Shown here: positions 18,049 through 28,419 of the stretch, piece by piece | Position numbering within the stretch: the first letter of the stretch is position 1 | Layout of the letters: each line of letters starts with the position of its first letter | Source of the DNA: Gordonia paraffinivorans NBRC 108238 | GTDB taxonomy: Bacteria; Actinomycetota; Actinomycetes; Mycobacteriales; Mycobacteriaceae | NCBI RefSeq assembly: GCF_000344155.1 | Contig: NZ_BAOQ01000015.1 | Location: forward strand, 1 to 64,000 | Length of the DNA stretch: 64,000 nt | Direction of reading: 5' to 3' | Translations under genes and position numbers: made by a program | The notes under the pieces: model-generated | The model's input: the letters and a program-made list of their open reading frames with translations, nothing else | Databases searched by the model: none | What the model was told of the DNA's origin: nothing

Positions 18049-19436
18049 CACCGAACACGCCCTCGACGCCCCGGCACTCCGGCGGCTCCCTCGGAGCCCG
18101 CAGTGCCGCCCACCTGTGGGGCCACTTCGCCCGGCACGGCGAGGGCATCACGCCGCCGGTCATCACCCGCGGCGAGGGGGTGCGGATCTTCGACGACGCC
18201 GGCCGCAGCTATCTCGACGGCCTGGCCGGCCTCTTCGTCGTCCAGGTCGGCCACGGCCGCGAGGAACTCGCCCGGGCCGCCGCGAAGCAGGCCGAGCAGC
18301 TCGCCTTCTTCCCCCTGTGGTCGTACGCCACGCCACCGGCGATCGAACTGGCCGAGCGCCTCGCCGCATACGCCCCGGGCGACCTCAACCGCGTCTTCTT
18401 CACCACCGGCGGCGGCGAGGCGGTGGAGAGCGCGTGGAAACTCGCCAAGCAGTACTTCAAGCTCGTCGGGAAACCCGGTAAGCACAAGGTGATCTCGCGG
18501 GCGGTCGCCTACCACGGAACCCCGCAGGGCGCACTGGCCATCACGGGTGTGCCGGCGCTGAAGGAGGCCTTCGAGCCGCTGACGCCCGGCGCGTTCCGGG
18601 TGCCGAACACCAACATCTACCGCGCGGCCGAGGACCTCGCCGACGACCCGAAGAAGTTCGGCCGCTGGGCGGCCGACCGAATCGCCGAGGCCATCGAGTT
18701 CGAGGGACCCGAAACGGTGGCCGCGGTCTTCCTCGAACCCGTGCAGAACGCCGGCGGATGCTTCCCGCCGCCGCCCGGATACTTCGAGCGGGTCCGCGAG
18801 ATCTGCGACGAGTACGACGTGCTGCTCGTCTCCGACGAGGTCATCTGCGCCTTCGGACGCATCGGGTCGATGTTCGCGTGCGATGACTTCGGCTACGTGC
18901 CCGACATCATCACGTGCGCCAAGGGCATGACCTCCGGCTACTCCCCGATCGGCGCGATGATCGCCGACGACCGGCTGTTCGAGCCGTTCCGCGACGGCAC
19001 GACGACCTTCGCCCACGGTTACACGTTCGGCGGTCATCCCGTGTCGGCGGCGGTCGCGCTGGCCAACCTCGACATCTTCGAGCGCGAGGGACTCAACGAC
19101 CACGTCAAGACGATGGCGCCGGCCTTCCGGTCGACGCTCGAGCGCCTCGACGACCTGCCGATCGTCGGCGACGTGCGCGGCGAGGGCTTCTTCTACGGCA
19201 TCGAACTCGTCAAGGACAAGTCCACCAAGGAGACGTTCACCGCGGACGAGTCCGAGCGCATCCTGCGCGGCTTCCTGTCGAGCGCGTTGTTCGACGCCGG
19301 GCTGTACTGTCGCGCCGACGACCGCGGCGACCCGGTCATCCAGCTCGCGCCACCGCTCATCGCCGGGCAGGCGGAGTTCGACGAGATCGAACAGATCCTG
19401 CGGTCGGTCCTCACCGAGGCCTACACGCTGCTCTGA
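18045..19436 (+). CDS. Class III aminotransferase, putrescine/omega-amine:pyruvate type
   Basis: A 463-residue PLP enzyme from ATG 18045 that overlaps the Lrp stop. The PLP-binding elements are GGGEAVESA, SDEVICAFGR (Asp264) and the Schiff-base lysine in CAKGMTSGYSPIGA (Lys293). It would transfer an amino group from a polyamine, GABA or beta-alanine-like donor to pyruvate or 2-oxoglutarate. Lysine aminotransferase (Lat, next to lrpA in M. tuberculosis) is an alternative, but the overall pattern is closer to omega-amine aminotransferases. Confidence 0.85.
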   Translation: MTPNTPSTPRHSGGSLGARSAAHLWGHFARHGEGITPPVITRGEGVRIFDDAGRSYLDGLAGLFVVQVGHGREELARAAAKQAEQLAFFPLWSYATPPAIELAERLAAYAPGDLNRVFFTTGGGEAVESAWKLAKQYFKLVGKPGKHKVISRAVAYHGTPQGALAITGVPALKEAFEPLTPGAFRVPNTNIYRAAEDLADDPKKFGRWAADRIAEAIEFEGPETVAAVFLEPVQNAGGCFPPPPGYFERVREICDEYDVLLVSDEVICAFGRIGSMFACDDFGYVPDIITCAKGMTSGYSPIGAMIADDRLFEPFRDGTTTFAHGYTFGGHPVSAAVALANLDIFEREGLNDHVKTMAPAFRSTLERLDDLPIVGDVRGEGFFYGIELVKDKSTKETFTADESERILRGFLSSALFDAGLYCRADDRGDPVIQLAPPLIAGQAEFDEIEQILRSVLTEAYTLL

Positions 19437-19501
19437 TACGTCCGCCGGACACGCCTGCGCACGCCCTGATGAGGCCCGGCCGCGCTGGTAACGTGCGGGC
19501 G

Positions 19502-20812
19502 GTGACCTCGGGGTGGACGCGCCGGACCGTCGGCGCACTCGCTGCAGCGATCGTCGGGGTGTCCGTCGTCGCGGCCGCACCGGTGCTGCCCGGGTCGCTC
19601 ATGGCGGGTTCGGCGACCGCCGACCCGCTCGCGCCGACCGGCCGGTCGGCCACCGTCACCACGCCGGTCACCGATCACTGCCCCCACCGGGTCGGGACTC
19701 CCCCGGCCGTCGACGAGTCGGAGGTCGTCCCACCGGGATCGCCGACACCGACGCCGCTACCGGTCCCGACGCCCGCTGTCGGCGGCGAGGACCTCGCCTA
19801 CTGCGGTGTGGTCGCCGATCCCGAGGCCGGGCCGGTCCCGCCGGGTCTCACCTCGGCCGGGTGGCTGGTCGCCGACCTCGACTCCGGCCGCGTCATCGCC
19901 GCGAAGGACCCGCACGGCCGCTATCGGCCGGCGTCGACGATCAAGATCCTGCTGGCCCTCGTCGCCCTCGACGAACTCGACCTCGACGCGACGGTCGTCC
20001 CCACACCCGAGGACTGGAGCGCCGAGGGCGACTCCTGCGGCATGGGTCCCGGCGGGCACTACACGGTCCGGGACCTGCTGACCGGTCTCCTGGTGGTGTC
20101 GGGCAACGACTGCGCCAATGCCCTCGCCCGCGAACTCGGCGGGGTCGACGCCACGCTGGCCAAGATGAACGAACGCGCCCGCGAACTCGGCGCCACCGAC
20201 ACCCGGGCGGCCTCCCCGTCCGGGCTGGACGCGCCCGGGATGTCCTCCTCGCCCTACGATCTCGCACTCTTCTTCCGCGCCGCGATGGCGAACGACACCT
20301 TCCGGGAGATGATCTCGCTGCCGACCTACCGGTTCCCCGGGTATCCGCGCCGACCCGACGTGCCCGGCGACACCGACCATCCCGCCTACGAGATGTACAG
20401 CAGCAATCGGCTTCTGCTGGACGGATATCCGGGCATGCTCGGCGGTAAGACCGGTTACACCGACGACGCGCGCAAGACCTTTGTCGCCGCCGCCGAACGC
20501 GACGGCCGCCGGATCATGATCGTGAAGATGTACGGCCTGGCCATGGAGGGCAACCCCTACTGGGATCAGGCGAGGGCGCTGTTCGAGTACGGTTTCGCCA
20601 CACCCGAGGACGTCGAGGTCGGACGCCTCGTCGACCCCGCCGGAGCTGCCGATCCGTCGCGGGATCCCGCGGCGTCGGCCGACCCCGACATCGTGAGCAC
20701 CGGTTCCGATTCGGCATCGCCGATGTCGGTGCGCGTTCTCGTCGGCCTGCTCGCGGCCCTGGCCGCCGTCGTGCTGCTCATGCTCGGCGTGCGCCTGTCC
20801 CGGCGCCGATGA
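19502..20812 (+). CDS. D-alanyl-D-alanine carboxypeptidase (DacB-like penicillin-binding protein)
   Basis: A 436-residue S11-type peptidase that trims D-Ala from peptidoglycan stems outside the membrane. The active-site triad motifs are SxxK in ASTIK (Ser145/Lys148), SGN (200-202) and KTG in GGKTGYT (Lys316). A signal peptide (helix around GALAAAIVGVSVVAAAPVL), a Pro/Thr linker and a C-terminal membrane helix (VRVLVGLLAALAAVVLLMLG) before RLSRRR point to membrane anchoring. Start GTG 19502 fits the signal peptide; ATG 19469 in frame is the alternative. Similar to Rv3330. Confidence 0.93.
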   Translation: MTSGWTRRTVGALAAAIVGVSVVAAAPVLPGSLMAGSATADPLAPTGRSATVTTPVTDHCPHRVGTPPAVDESEVVPPGSPTPTPLPVPTPAVGGEDLAYCGVVADPEAGPVPPGLTSAGWLVADLDSGRVIAAKDPHGRYRPASTIKILLALVALDELDLDATVVPTPEDWSAEGDSCGMGPGGHYTVRDLLTGLLVVSGNDCANALARELGGVDATLAKMNERARELGATDTRAASPSGLDAPGMSSSPYDLALFFRAAMANDTFREMISLPTYRFPGYPRRPDVPGDTDHPAYEMYSSNRLLLDGYPGMLGGKTGYTDDARKTFVAAAERDGRRIMIVKMYGLAMEGNPYWDQARALFEYGFATPEDVEVGRLVDPAGAADPSRDPAASADPDIVSTGSDSASPMSVRVLVGLLAALAAVVLLMLGVRLSRRR

Positions 20813-20830
20813 CCACGCGCCGGGAACCCG

Positions 20831-21928
20831 TCACCGGCGCCGGACGACCCCCACCAGGGCGGCAATTGCGGCCCCGGCACCCGCCGCGGCCGCCAAAGCC
20901 GCCGGACGCGGGGTCGGGTTCACGTCGACGGTCGGCGAGATGACCACCGGCCGTAGGAGTTCCGCGTCGGGCTCCTCGACTATCTGGTACTCGGCGTTGA
21001 TCGGATCGGTCGCGCACCAGGCGGCGGCGTACAGGACGATCCGCGAGGCCAGGTAGGCGAACACCATCACGCCGAGGATGGGACCGAACGCCACACCGGC
21101 CGGGCTTCGGAGAACCGACTCCAGGTAGATCCCGCCGACGGTCTTGACGACCTCGAACGCGACGGCGGTGATCAGTCCCGCTTTGAGGGTGTTGCGAAAT
21201 GGCAGACGCACCAACGGGAGTCGCGCCATGACGAACGTGAACAGCCCCCAGGTGGCGAGCACCGACACCACCAGCGACACCAACCGCACCAGGATCGGCG
21301 CCCATGACGCGCCGTCGAGCCTGACCCAGCCGAGCACGGTCTCGGTCAGCCCCGAGTTCCCGAGCGCGGTGATGGCCATGGTCAGTGCGAACGCGATCCC
21401 CAGGCCGGCGAAGGCGACGAGATCCCAGACCTTCGACATCACCGCATTGCGCTGGACCCGGCCGCCCCACATCTCGGTCATGCCCGTACGGACGCCGGAG
21501 ATCCAGCCGATCCCGGTGAACGCCGCGCCGATCAGGCCGACCACGCCCACCGTCGTGCGGGAGTCGATCGCCGAGGTGATGATGTCGGAGACCTGGTCAC
21601 CGAGCTGTCCCGGCATCTTCCGCACGACGGTGTCCTGGATGTCCTGCAACACCTCGGGCTGCCGCGCGAGCACGAAGCCGGCGATCGCGAAGGCGACCAT
21701 GATGATCGGGACGAGCGCCAGGATGCCGTTGAAGCTGATACTGGCGGCGTACAGGTTCCCGCGCCGGTCGTTGTAGCGCTCCAGCGTCCGCAACAGGTGA
21801 TCGAGCCAGGCCCAGCGCTCGCGCCGGTCCTCATACGCCGACTTCGCCCGGGCCACCAGCCGTTTCGCCGACTCGCCCACCGTACTCACCGCACCCCTCC
21901 TCGTCCGGGCCACCGCAAAGCGACCCAT
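20831..21928 (-). CDS. yhjD: YhjD/YihY/BrkB-family inner membrane protein
   Basis: A 365-residue membrane protein with about six helices; the family segment NDRRGNLYAASISFNGILALVPIIMV is followed by hydrophobic helices and a soluble C-terminal tail. BrkB/YihY proteins are widespread; YhjD has been linked to envelope lipid transport in E. coli. The gene lies next to trpS as in M. tuberculosis (Rv3335c-Rv3336c), 20 bp downstream of trpS on the same strand. Confidence 0.88.
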   Translation of the reverse strand: MGRFAVARTRRGAVSTVGESAKRLVARAKSAYEDRRERWAWLDHLLRTLERYNDRRGNLYAASISFNGILALVPIIMVAFAIAGFVLARQPEVLQDIQDTVVRKMPGQLGDQVSDIITSAIDSRTTVGVVGLIGAAFTGIGWISGVRTGMTEMWGGRVQRNAVMSKVWDLVAFAGLGIAFALTMAITALGNSGLTETVLGWVRLDGASWAPILVRLVSLVVSVLATWGLFTFVMARLPLVRLPFRNTLKAGLITAVAFEVVKTVGGIYLESVLRSPAGVAFGPILGVMVFAYLASRIVLYAAAWCATDPINAEYQIVEEPDAELLRPVVISPTVDVNPTPRPAALAAAAGAGAAIAALVGVVRRR

Positions 21929-21948
21929 GCAGCATCAGACGTGCGGCA

Positions 21949-23063
<1,115 letters not shown>

Positions 23064-23076
23064 TTGCAGCCGGGCC

Positions 23077-23913
23077 TCACTCGTAGATGACGGTCACCGG
23101 CGCGTGATCGGACCACCGCAGGTCGTAGGCCGCCGCCCGGTCGACCGTCGACTTCACGGCGCGCTCGGCGAGGGAACGGTTGGTCAGCTGGTAGTCGATC
23201 CGCCAGCCGGAGTCGTTGTCGAACGCCTTGCCGCGCCACGACCACCACGAGTAGGGGCCGGTCTCGTCCGGGTAGAGCTCGCGGGTGACGTCGCGCCAGC
23301 CATTGGCGAGCAGGTCGCCCACCCACGCCCGCTCGTGCGGGAGGAAGCCCGGGTTCTTGAGGTTGCCCTTCCAGTTCTTGATGTCGGCCTCGGCGTGGGC
23401 GATGTTCCAGTCGCCGCCGACGACCACGTGGCGGCGGCGGCGCACCAGGTTGCCGAGGTAATCGCCGAACTCGTCGAGGAACCGCTTCTTCTCCTCGTAC
23501 TTGGCGGCGTCCTTGGGGTCCTCGGTGAGCGCGGCGCCCTTCGGGAGATAGAGGCTCGCGGCCGTGACCGGACCGAGGTCGGTCTCGAGGTCGACCTCGA
23601 GGTAGCGACCCAGTTCGTCGAACTCGTCGCTACCGAAGCCGATCCGGACGGTCACCGGGGCCGAGCGGGTCAGCACGCCGACGCCCGCGTGGCCCTTGAC
23701 GGTGGATTCGCTCATCGTCAGGTGCCACCCGGCGTCGAGCGCCGGGGCGAGCGCCTCACGCGCCAGCTCCTCGCCGGCGCGGACCTCCTGCATCAGCACG
23801 ACATCCGCGGTCGTGGCGTCGAGCCAGGGCAGGAAACCGCGGTTGTTCTCCGAGCGCTGCTTGACCGCGGCCCGGATTCCGTTGACGTTGACGGTCGTGA
23901 TCTCGAGTGGCAC
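23077..23913 (-). CDS. xthA: Exodeoxyribonuclease III (AP endonuclease)
   Basis: A 278-residue EEP-fold nuclease for base-excision repair; it incises AP sites and removes 3' blocks. Motifs are TVNVNGIRAA at the start, LMQEV (metal-binding Glu), SLYLPKG, GGDWNIAH (catalytic Asp-x-Asn) and WSDHAPV (catalytic Asp-His). Start GTG 23913 gives the standard N-terminus; the open frame upstream to 24060 is not conserved-looking and overlaps the bfd control region. Confidence 0.94.
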   Translation of the reverse strand: MPLEITTVNVNGIRAAVKQRSENNRGFLPWLDATTADVVLMQEVRAGEELAREALAPALDAGWHLTMSESTVKGHAGVGVLTRSAPVTVRIGFGSDEFDELGRYLEVDLETDLGPVTAASLYLPKGAALTEDPKDAAKYEEKKRFLDEFGDYLGNLVRRRRHVVVGGDWNIAHAEADIKNWKGNLKNPGFLPHERAWVGDLLANGWRDVTRELYPDETGPYSWWSWRGKAFDNDSGWRIDYQLTNRSLAERAVKSTVDRAAAYDLRWSDHAPVTVIYE

Positions 23914-23983
23914 GGGGCCACATCCTACGGTTCGTCGCCGACGCCGCGCGCGGTGAGGCGAGGTCGTCACATGCGACCCGAAA

Positions 23984-24002
23984 AAGGGTAAGGCAAGCCT
24001 TG
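23984..24002. promoter_or_regulatory. Degenerate IdeR-like iron box upstream of bfd (distal)
   Basis: AAGGGTAAGGCAAGCCTTG matches the IdeR consensus at 11 of 19 positions but contains a clean dyad AAGGC-AA-GCCTT. Weak alone, it gains weight from a second site 59 bp downstream and from the iron-storage genes behind it. Confidence 0.45.
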
Positions 24003-24042
24003 CGAAGGGTGCCCTACTTATGTGAGCATTGCCTGACAGGTA

Positions 24043-24061
24043 CGAGGTTAGGTTCACCAAT
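24043..24061. promoter_or_regulatory. IdeR-like iron box overlapping the bfd start
   Basis: CGAGGTTAGGTTCACCAAT matches the IdeR consensus at 13 of 19 positions, including an intact left half AGGTTAGG. It ends in the ATG of bfd, so if IdeR binds here alone it should block; the distal site may be the activating one. In M. tuberculosis IdeR activates bacterioferritin genes by upstream binding. Confidence 0.5.
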
Positions 24062-24242
24062 GTTCGTTTGCATTTGCCGCGCGGTCACCGAGGACGAGGT
24101 GCACGAGCACTGCAACAACGGTGCGTACACGATCGACGACATCGCCGATCGATGCGGCGCCGGCGAGGGCTGCGGCACCTGCTTGGAACGCCTCGACGAC
24201 ATCCTGAGCGAAAGGGCGGGCATCGCCACGACCGCTGCATGA
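24060..24242 (+). CDS. bfd: Bacterioferritin-associated ferredoxin
   Basis: A 60-residue [2Fe-2S] protein. The four cluster cysteines are at residues 4, 6, 38 and 41, exactly the spacing of characterised Bfd proteins (C-x-C near the start and C-x2-C later). Bfd reduces bacterioferritin to release stored iron. Start ATG 24060; the longer in-frame extension to 23907 is rejected because it would overlap the promoter and lacks ferredoxin character. bfr follows 98 bp downstream. Confidence 0.93.
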   Translation: MFVCICRAVTEDEVHEHCNNGAYTIDDIADRCGAGEGCGTCLERLDDILSERAGIATTAA

Positions 24243-24340
24243 CCTGACAACCGCCATCCACCTCGCGCGAGCCCACGCGCGAGGGGTTTCCTCGTGTTAC
24301 CGTCGTCACACAGCACCACTCGGCGACGGAAGGCTGTCAC

Positions 24341-24829
24341 ATGCGTGGCGACGATGAGGTCATTGCACTGCTCAACGAGCAGCTCACCAGCGAACTGACT
24401 GCGATCAACCAGTACTTTCTCCACGCGAAGATGCAGGAGAGCTGGGGTCTCACCGAGATCGCGGCGAAGACCCGTGCGGAGTCCATCGAGGAGATGACCC
24501 ACGCGGAGATCCTCACCGACCGCATCCTCTTCCTCGAGGCCCTGCCCAATTTCCAGCGCCTGCTGCCCCTCCGCATCGGACAGTCGATCCGTGAGCAGTT
24601 CGAGTCCGACATGGCCATCGAGGTCGAGGTCGTCGAACGTCTCCGGCCGGGCATCGCGATGTGCCGCGAGAAGGGCGACATCACCAGCGCGAACCTCCTC
24701 GAGAAGATCCTCGCCGACGAGGAAGAGCACATCGACTACCTCGAGACCCAGCTCGAGCTGATCAATCGGCTCGGGGAGCCGCTCTACCTGTCGAAGACGA
24801 TCGCGACGCCGCCGACGAACCAGGCGTAG
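24341..24829 (+). CDS. bfr: Bacterioferritin
   Basis: A 162-residue four-helix iron-storage subunit. All ferroxidase ligands stand at the E. coli positions: Glu18, Glu51, His54, Glu94, Glu127 and His130; haem ligand Met52 is present, so this is the haem-binding BfrA type that forms 24-mer cages. Its partner bfd is immediately upstream. Expression is probably raised by iron through IdeR sites in front of bfd. Confidence 0.97.
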   Translation: MRGDDEVIALLNEQLTSELTAINQYFLHAKMQESWGLTEIAAKTRAESIEEMTHAEILTDRILFLEALPNFQRLLPLRIGQSIREQFESDMAIEVEVVERLRPGIAMCREKGDITSANLLEKILADEEEHIDYLETQLELINRLGEPLYLSKTIATPPTNQA

Positions 24830-24847
24830 CCCCCACCCGTCCGGAGC

Positions 24848-26122
24848 TCAGACGGCGAGCCGGTCGCGGCGCCGCGCGCTGACGATGGCCACCGCGGCGA
24901 CGCCGAGGCCCGCGACGGCGAGCACGGCTCCGACTGCTGCCGGTGCGCGAAATCCCCAGCCGGCGGCGACGACGACGCCGCCGAGGAACGCGCCGATCGC
25001 ATTGGCGACGTTGAGGGCCGAGTGGTTGAGCGCTGCCGCCAGGGTCTGTGCGTCGGCGGCCACGTCCATGAGTCGCGTCTGCAGGGCCGGCAGCATCGTG
25101 GTGCCGGTGAGCGCCACGAAGTAGGTGAGGATCAGGGCCGCCCAGCCGTTCTGCGCGAGCAGAGCGAACGCCGTGAGCGCGACCGTGCTGCTGATGAGTC
25201 CGGCGAGGACCGCGAACGACACGTTGCGGTCGGCCATGTGACCGCCGACGAAGTTGCCGGTGACCATGCCCAGGCCGTAGAGCATGAGTGCGAACGGCAC
25301 CACCGAGACCGACAGCCCGGACACCGACGTCAGTGCCGAGTTGAGATACGTGTAGAACGCGAACATCCCGCCGAAGCCGACGGTGCCGATCACGAGCGTG
25401 AACCAGACCTGCGACCGTTTCAGCGCGCCGAGCTCGGTCAGCGGATCGGTGATCGTCATGCCGGACAGGCTCGGCAGGACGCGCATCAGGGTGACCACGG
25501 TTGCCATTCCGATGACCACCACGATCGCGAACGCGGTCCGCCATCCGAAGGTCTCCCCCAGCCACGCCGCGGCCGGCACCCCGACGACGTTCGCGACCGA
25601 GAGCCCGAGCATCACCTGTCCGACCGCCTTCGCCCGATCACCCGGCCCGGCGAGATGGGCGGCGACGAGTGCCGCGACGCCGAAGTAGGCCCCATGCGGA
25701 AGCCCCGCGACAAAGCGTGCGACCAGCAGCATTCCGTACGACGGCGCCAGGACCGTGGCGAGATTGCCGATGGTGAACGCCACCATGAGGGCGATCAGCA
25801 GGGCTCGACGCGGGATGCGGGCGGTGAGCGCGGCGATGACCGGCGCACCCACGACGACACCGAGCGCATACGCCGAGACGACGTGTCCGGCCGTGGGTTC
25901 GGACACCCCCAACGAGCCGGCGATGTTGGGCAGCAGGCCCATCGCGACGAACTCGGTGGTGCCGATGCCGAAGCCACCGAGCGCGAGCGCGAGGATGGTC
26001 GCGCGCCGGACCCCGGGCGACACCCGCGGGGAGGCCGCGTGCGCCGTCGGTCCGGGGTTCTCCCCGGTCGTCGGTTTCAGGTCGTCCTGTGCACCGGCGG
26101 TAGTCGTGAGGGCGTCAGACAC
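24848..26122 (-). CDS. MFS transporter, DHA1 (AraJ/drug-efflux-like) family
   Basis: A 424-residue, 12-helix transporter. The N-terminal signature GGFGIGTTEFVAMGLLPNIA is typical of the AraJ/sugar- and drug-efflux branch, with TARIPRRALLIALMVAF in loop 2-3. Start GTG 26122 precedes a ~35-residue polar cytosolic tail. The substrate is unknown; no regulator is adjacent. Confidence 0.85.
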   Translation of the reverse strand: MSDALTTTAGAQDDLKPTTGENPGPTAHAASPRVSPGVRRATILALALGGFGIGTTEFVAMGLLPNIAGSLGVSEPTAGHVVSAYALGVVVGAPVIAALTARIPRRALLIALMVAFTIGNLATVLAPSYGMLLVARFVAGLPHGAYFGVAALVAAHLAGPGDRAKAVGQVMLGLSVANVVGVPAAAWLGETFGWRTAFAIVVVIGMATVVTLMRVLPSLSGMTITDPLTELGALKRSQVWFTLVIGTVGFGGMFAFYTYLNSALTSVSGLSVSVVPFALMLYGLGMVTGNFVGGHMADRNVSFAVLAGLISSTVALTAFALLAQNGWAALILTYFVALTGTTMLPALQTRLMDVAADAQTLAAALNHSALNVANAIGAFLGGVVVAAGWGFRAPAAVGAVLAVAGLGVAAVAIVSARRRDRLAV

Positions 26123-26270
26123 GCCTCATGCCAACCCCTCCGCCGCGGTGGCGATTCCCCCGGCAGAGGTGAGTTCGTTCACATCGCGAATGAACCCCGC
26201 GTCGTCGCCCCCAAGGCGCCGCGCCGTGCGCGGCACCGGTCACCCCGCGCGGGTCATCGTGCCGGAGCGA

Positions 26271-28148
26271 TCACTCCGAGTCTGCGTCCGAGCCGGAACC
26301 CGAGCTCGCACCCGAATCCCGGTCACGGCCCGACGTCGCCCCGCTGGTGCTCTTCTCACCGCTGTTGTCGTCACCGCTGCCGGTGTCGCCCCCGGTGTTG
26401 TCGGCCCCGGTGTTGTCGTCTCGGCCGGACGCACCGCCGCCGGTGATGCCGGTACCGCCGCCGGTCTCGCCTCCGGTGCTCTGGCCGCTGCCGTTCCCGC
26501 CACCGTTGCTCGTACCACCGGTGTTCGGCGCGCCGCCGCCACTACCCTGGTCGCCGGTGGCAGGAGACGACCCGTTCTCGTCCTCGTCCTCGTTCTCCGG
26601 ATCGGAGGTCGGTCCCGGATTCGACGGCGTGGTGACCACGGGAGCCCCGGTCTCCGGTGCCGGAGTGGACTCGGCCGGCGACTCGTTCGGCTCGGACTCG
26701 GCGGAGGGGGCCGCCGCCGAGGCGAGGACGGCCTTCCCGTCCGACCCGTCGCCGGACTTCGTGTCGGGGCCCTCGGACGTGGGAGCGGAGTCGTCCGACG
26801 CGTCCTCGTCGGCGGCGTCGTCGACGTCCTCGATCAGGGCCAGGGTCTTGCCGAACGCCCGCAGCTCGGCCGGCGCCGGAGTGTCGTCGTCCGCCGTCGA
26901 CGTCAGCGTCGCCTGCTGCGGAGTGACGGCCGGTCCGACGATCGCGCCGGCCCAGTGCCGCACGAAGTTGACCGGCGCCAGGATGATGCTGCGCACGCTC
27001 TGCGCGAGCGCCGTCACGCCACGCACGAAACGAGCCGGCGAGAGGGTGATGATGCCCTGGAGGATGTCCTCGAAGACGAACAGGTCCGGCAGGTAGGCGC
27101 CGTAGCCGAGCTGAGGCAGCGGCGGCGCGAAGCCCTGGACCAGCCGGACGATCGGCTGCAGGTTGGACAGCTGGATGCCCAGCGGCAGGCCGATCGTGGG
27201 CCGCTTCGCCAGGAAGTCGCCGATCTCGCCGGTGTAGCCGATGTCGGTCGCCCATCCCTGGACGAGTTCGGCGAAGGCCGACTTCGCCGAGACGAGGCAG
27301 ACGCCGTCATCGCAGCTCACCGAACGACCTTCCCACGTGTAGGGCTCCGTGCTGCTGAACGGATCCCTCCCCATCTCCGCGGGGTAGAGGAAGTGCTTCG
27401 TGAAGTAGCCGAGAATCCCGTCGATGGCGCCGATCGGGTCGTACAGCGGATCCGGCAGGTCGCAGATGGGGTCGCCGTCGACGCAGACCGACACCACACG
27501 ATCGGAAACGACACCGAATCCCGTCGGGTCCTCGGCGTTTCCACGTGGTCCCGTCATCGTGAGGCCGGGAATGATGCCGATCAGCGACAACTCGATGCCT
27601 CGACCGGTCTTGTCGCCCGCCCGCCGCGGATCGGAGTAGAGCTCGCCGGAGATGAGGTCGGGATCGATCTCGAGATCGTCGTCCGGGTTGTCCGGCGTGC
27701 CGTTGACGTCGAACTTCTTGCCGTTGGCGTTTCCGATCTCGGCGAGGACGTCGCCCGCGATGCGGGCGCCCTGCGAGTACCCGACCACGACCACCGGCTT
27801 GTCCTGACAATCCTGCTGATAGCTCGCGATCTCCCGGATCGCCGAGTCGTGGCCCTGGCGGGTGCTGCTGTCGTATCCGGTCGCGCCCAGTGGCCACAGC
27901 GTGGTCGGGTACTCGGTGTTGACCGCGATGTAGCCCTGTTGCTCGTAGCGCTGCTTGACCTGTTCCAGGTCTCGCGCGGTGGGGTCGTTCGTGCCGGCGA
28001 CGATCACCACGGCACCGTTTCCGCATTCCTGGGCAGAGGCCTCTGGGACGCCACCGATGAAACCGAACGACGCGGCCGTCGCCAGCCCCGTCGTCGAGGC
28101 GATCAGGAACGCAGCTCGCCGTGACCGCAGGTATGCCATCGCCAGCAT
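26271..28148 (-). CDS. Secreted cutinase/PE-PPE-type alpha/beta hydrolase with long disordered C-terminus
   Basis: A 625-residue exported serine hydrolase. The signal peptide (AAFLIASTTGLATAASFGFI) ends near EASAQ; the hydrolase domain has nucleophile Ser125 in GYSQGAR, a likely Asp in GDPICDLPDP and a His in YFTKHFLYP, the cutinase/PE-PPE order. Cys42 and Cys114 may pair. From about residue 410 the chain is acidic, then Gly/Ser/Thr-rich and disordered, ending in GSGSDADSE with no anchor. Start ATG 28148 has GAGGAG upstream; GTG 28166 is unlikely. Probable substrates are lipid esters (mycolates, waxes, polyesters); inferred. Confidence 0.85.
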   Translation of the reverse strand: MLAMAYLRSRRAAFLIASTTGLATAASFGFIGGVPEASAQECGNGAVVIVAGTNDPTARDLEQVKQRYEQQGYIAVNTEYPTTLWPLGATGYDSSTRQGHDSAIREIASYQQDCQDKPVVVVGYSQGARIAGDVLAEIGNANGKKFDVNGTPDNPDDDLEIDPDLISGELYSDPRRAGDKTGRGIELSLIGIIPGLTMTGPRGNAEDPTGFGVVSDRVVSVCVDGDPICDLPDPLYDPIGAIDGILGYFTKHFLYPAEMGRDPFSSTEPYTWEGRSVSCDDGVCLVSAKSAFAELVQGWATDIGYTGEIGDFLAKRPTIGLPLGIQLSNLQPIVRLVQGFAPPLPQLGYGAYLPDLFVFEDILQGIITLSPARFVRGVTALAQSVRSIILAPVNFVRHWAGAIVGPAVTPQQATLTSTADDDTPAPAELRAFGKTLALIEDVDDAADEDASDDSAPTSEGPDTKSGDGSDGKAVLASAAAPSAESEPNESPAESTPAPETGAPVVTTPSNPGPTSDPENEDEDENGSSPATGDQGSGGGAPNTGGTSNGGGNGSGQSTGGETGGGTGITGGGASGRDDNTGADNTGGDTGSGDDNSGEKSTSGATSGRDRDSGASSGSGSDADSE

Positions 28149-28419
28149 GAGGTCTCCTCTACTCACCCGACACCCTTCGCAAACGAGGGGCCTTCCCCGA
28201 CCAGGGGTTTCGGACAGACAGTAGAGGCAGCGACCGTGACCTGCAGAACGCTGAGTCTTGCTAAGAAACGGCGAACTGGGAATTCACCCGAGTGAAGGCG
28301 GGAATTCGTCTGCTCGGACTACAGCCCACTACACGTTTCGGAGGCCGGATGAGGGGTTGGATTCGGGCTGACCGGGAGGGTTCTCAGGCGCGTCCAGACG
28401 TGTTATATCCTTGTCGCCA
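28149..28419. other. Divergent intergenic region upstream of hydrolase and metY
   Basis: The ~270 bp between the hydrolase start and the SAM-IV riboswitch hold no convincing gene. The metY promoter -10 is probably TTATAT (28403-28408), just upstream of the riboswitch. Near the hydrolase side I see no clear -10. Confidence 0.5.
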
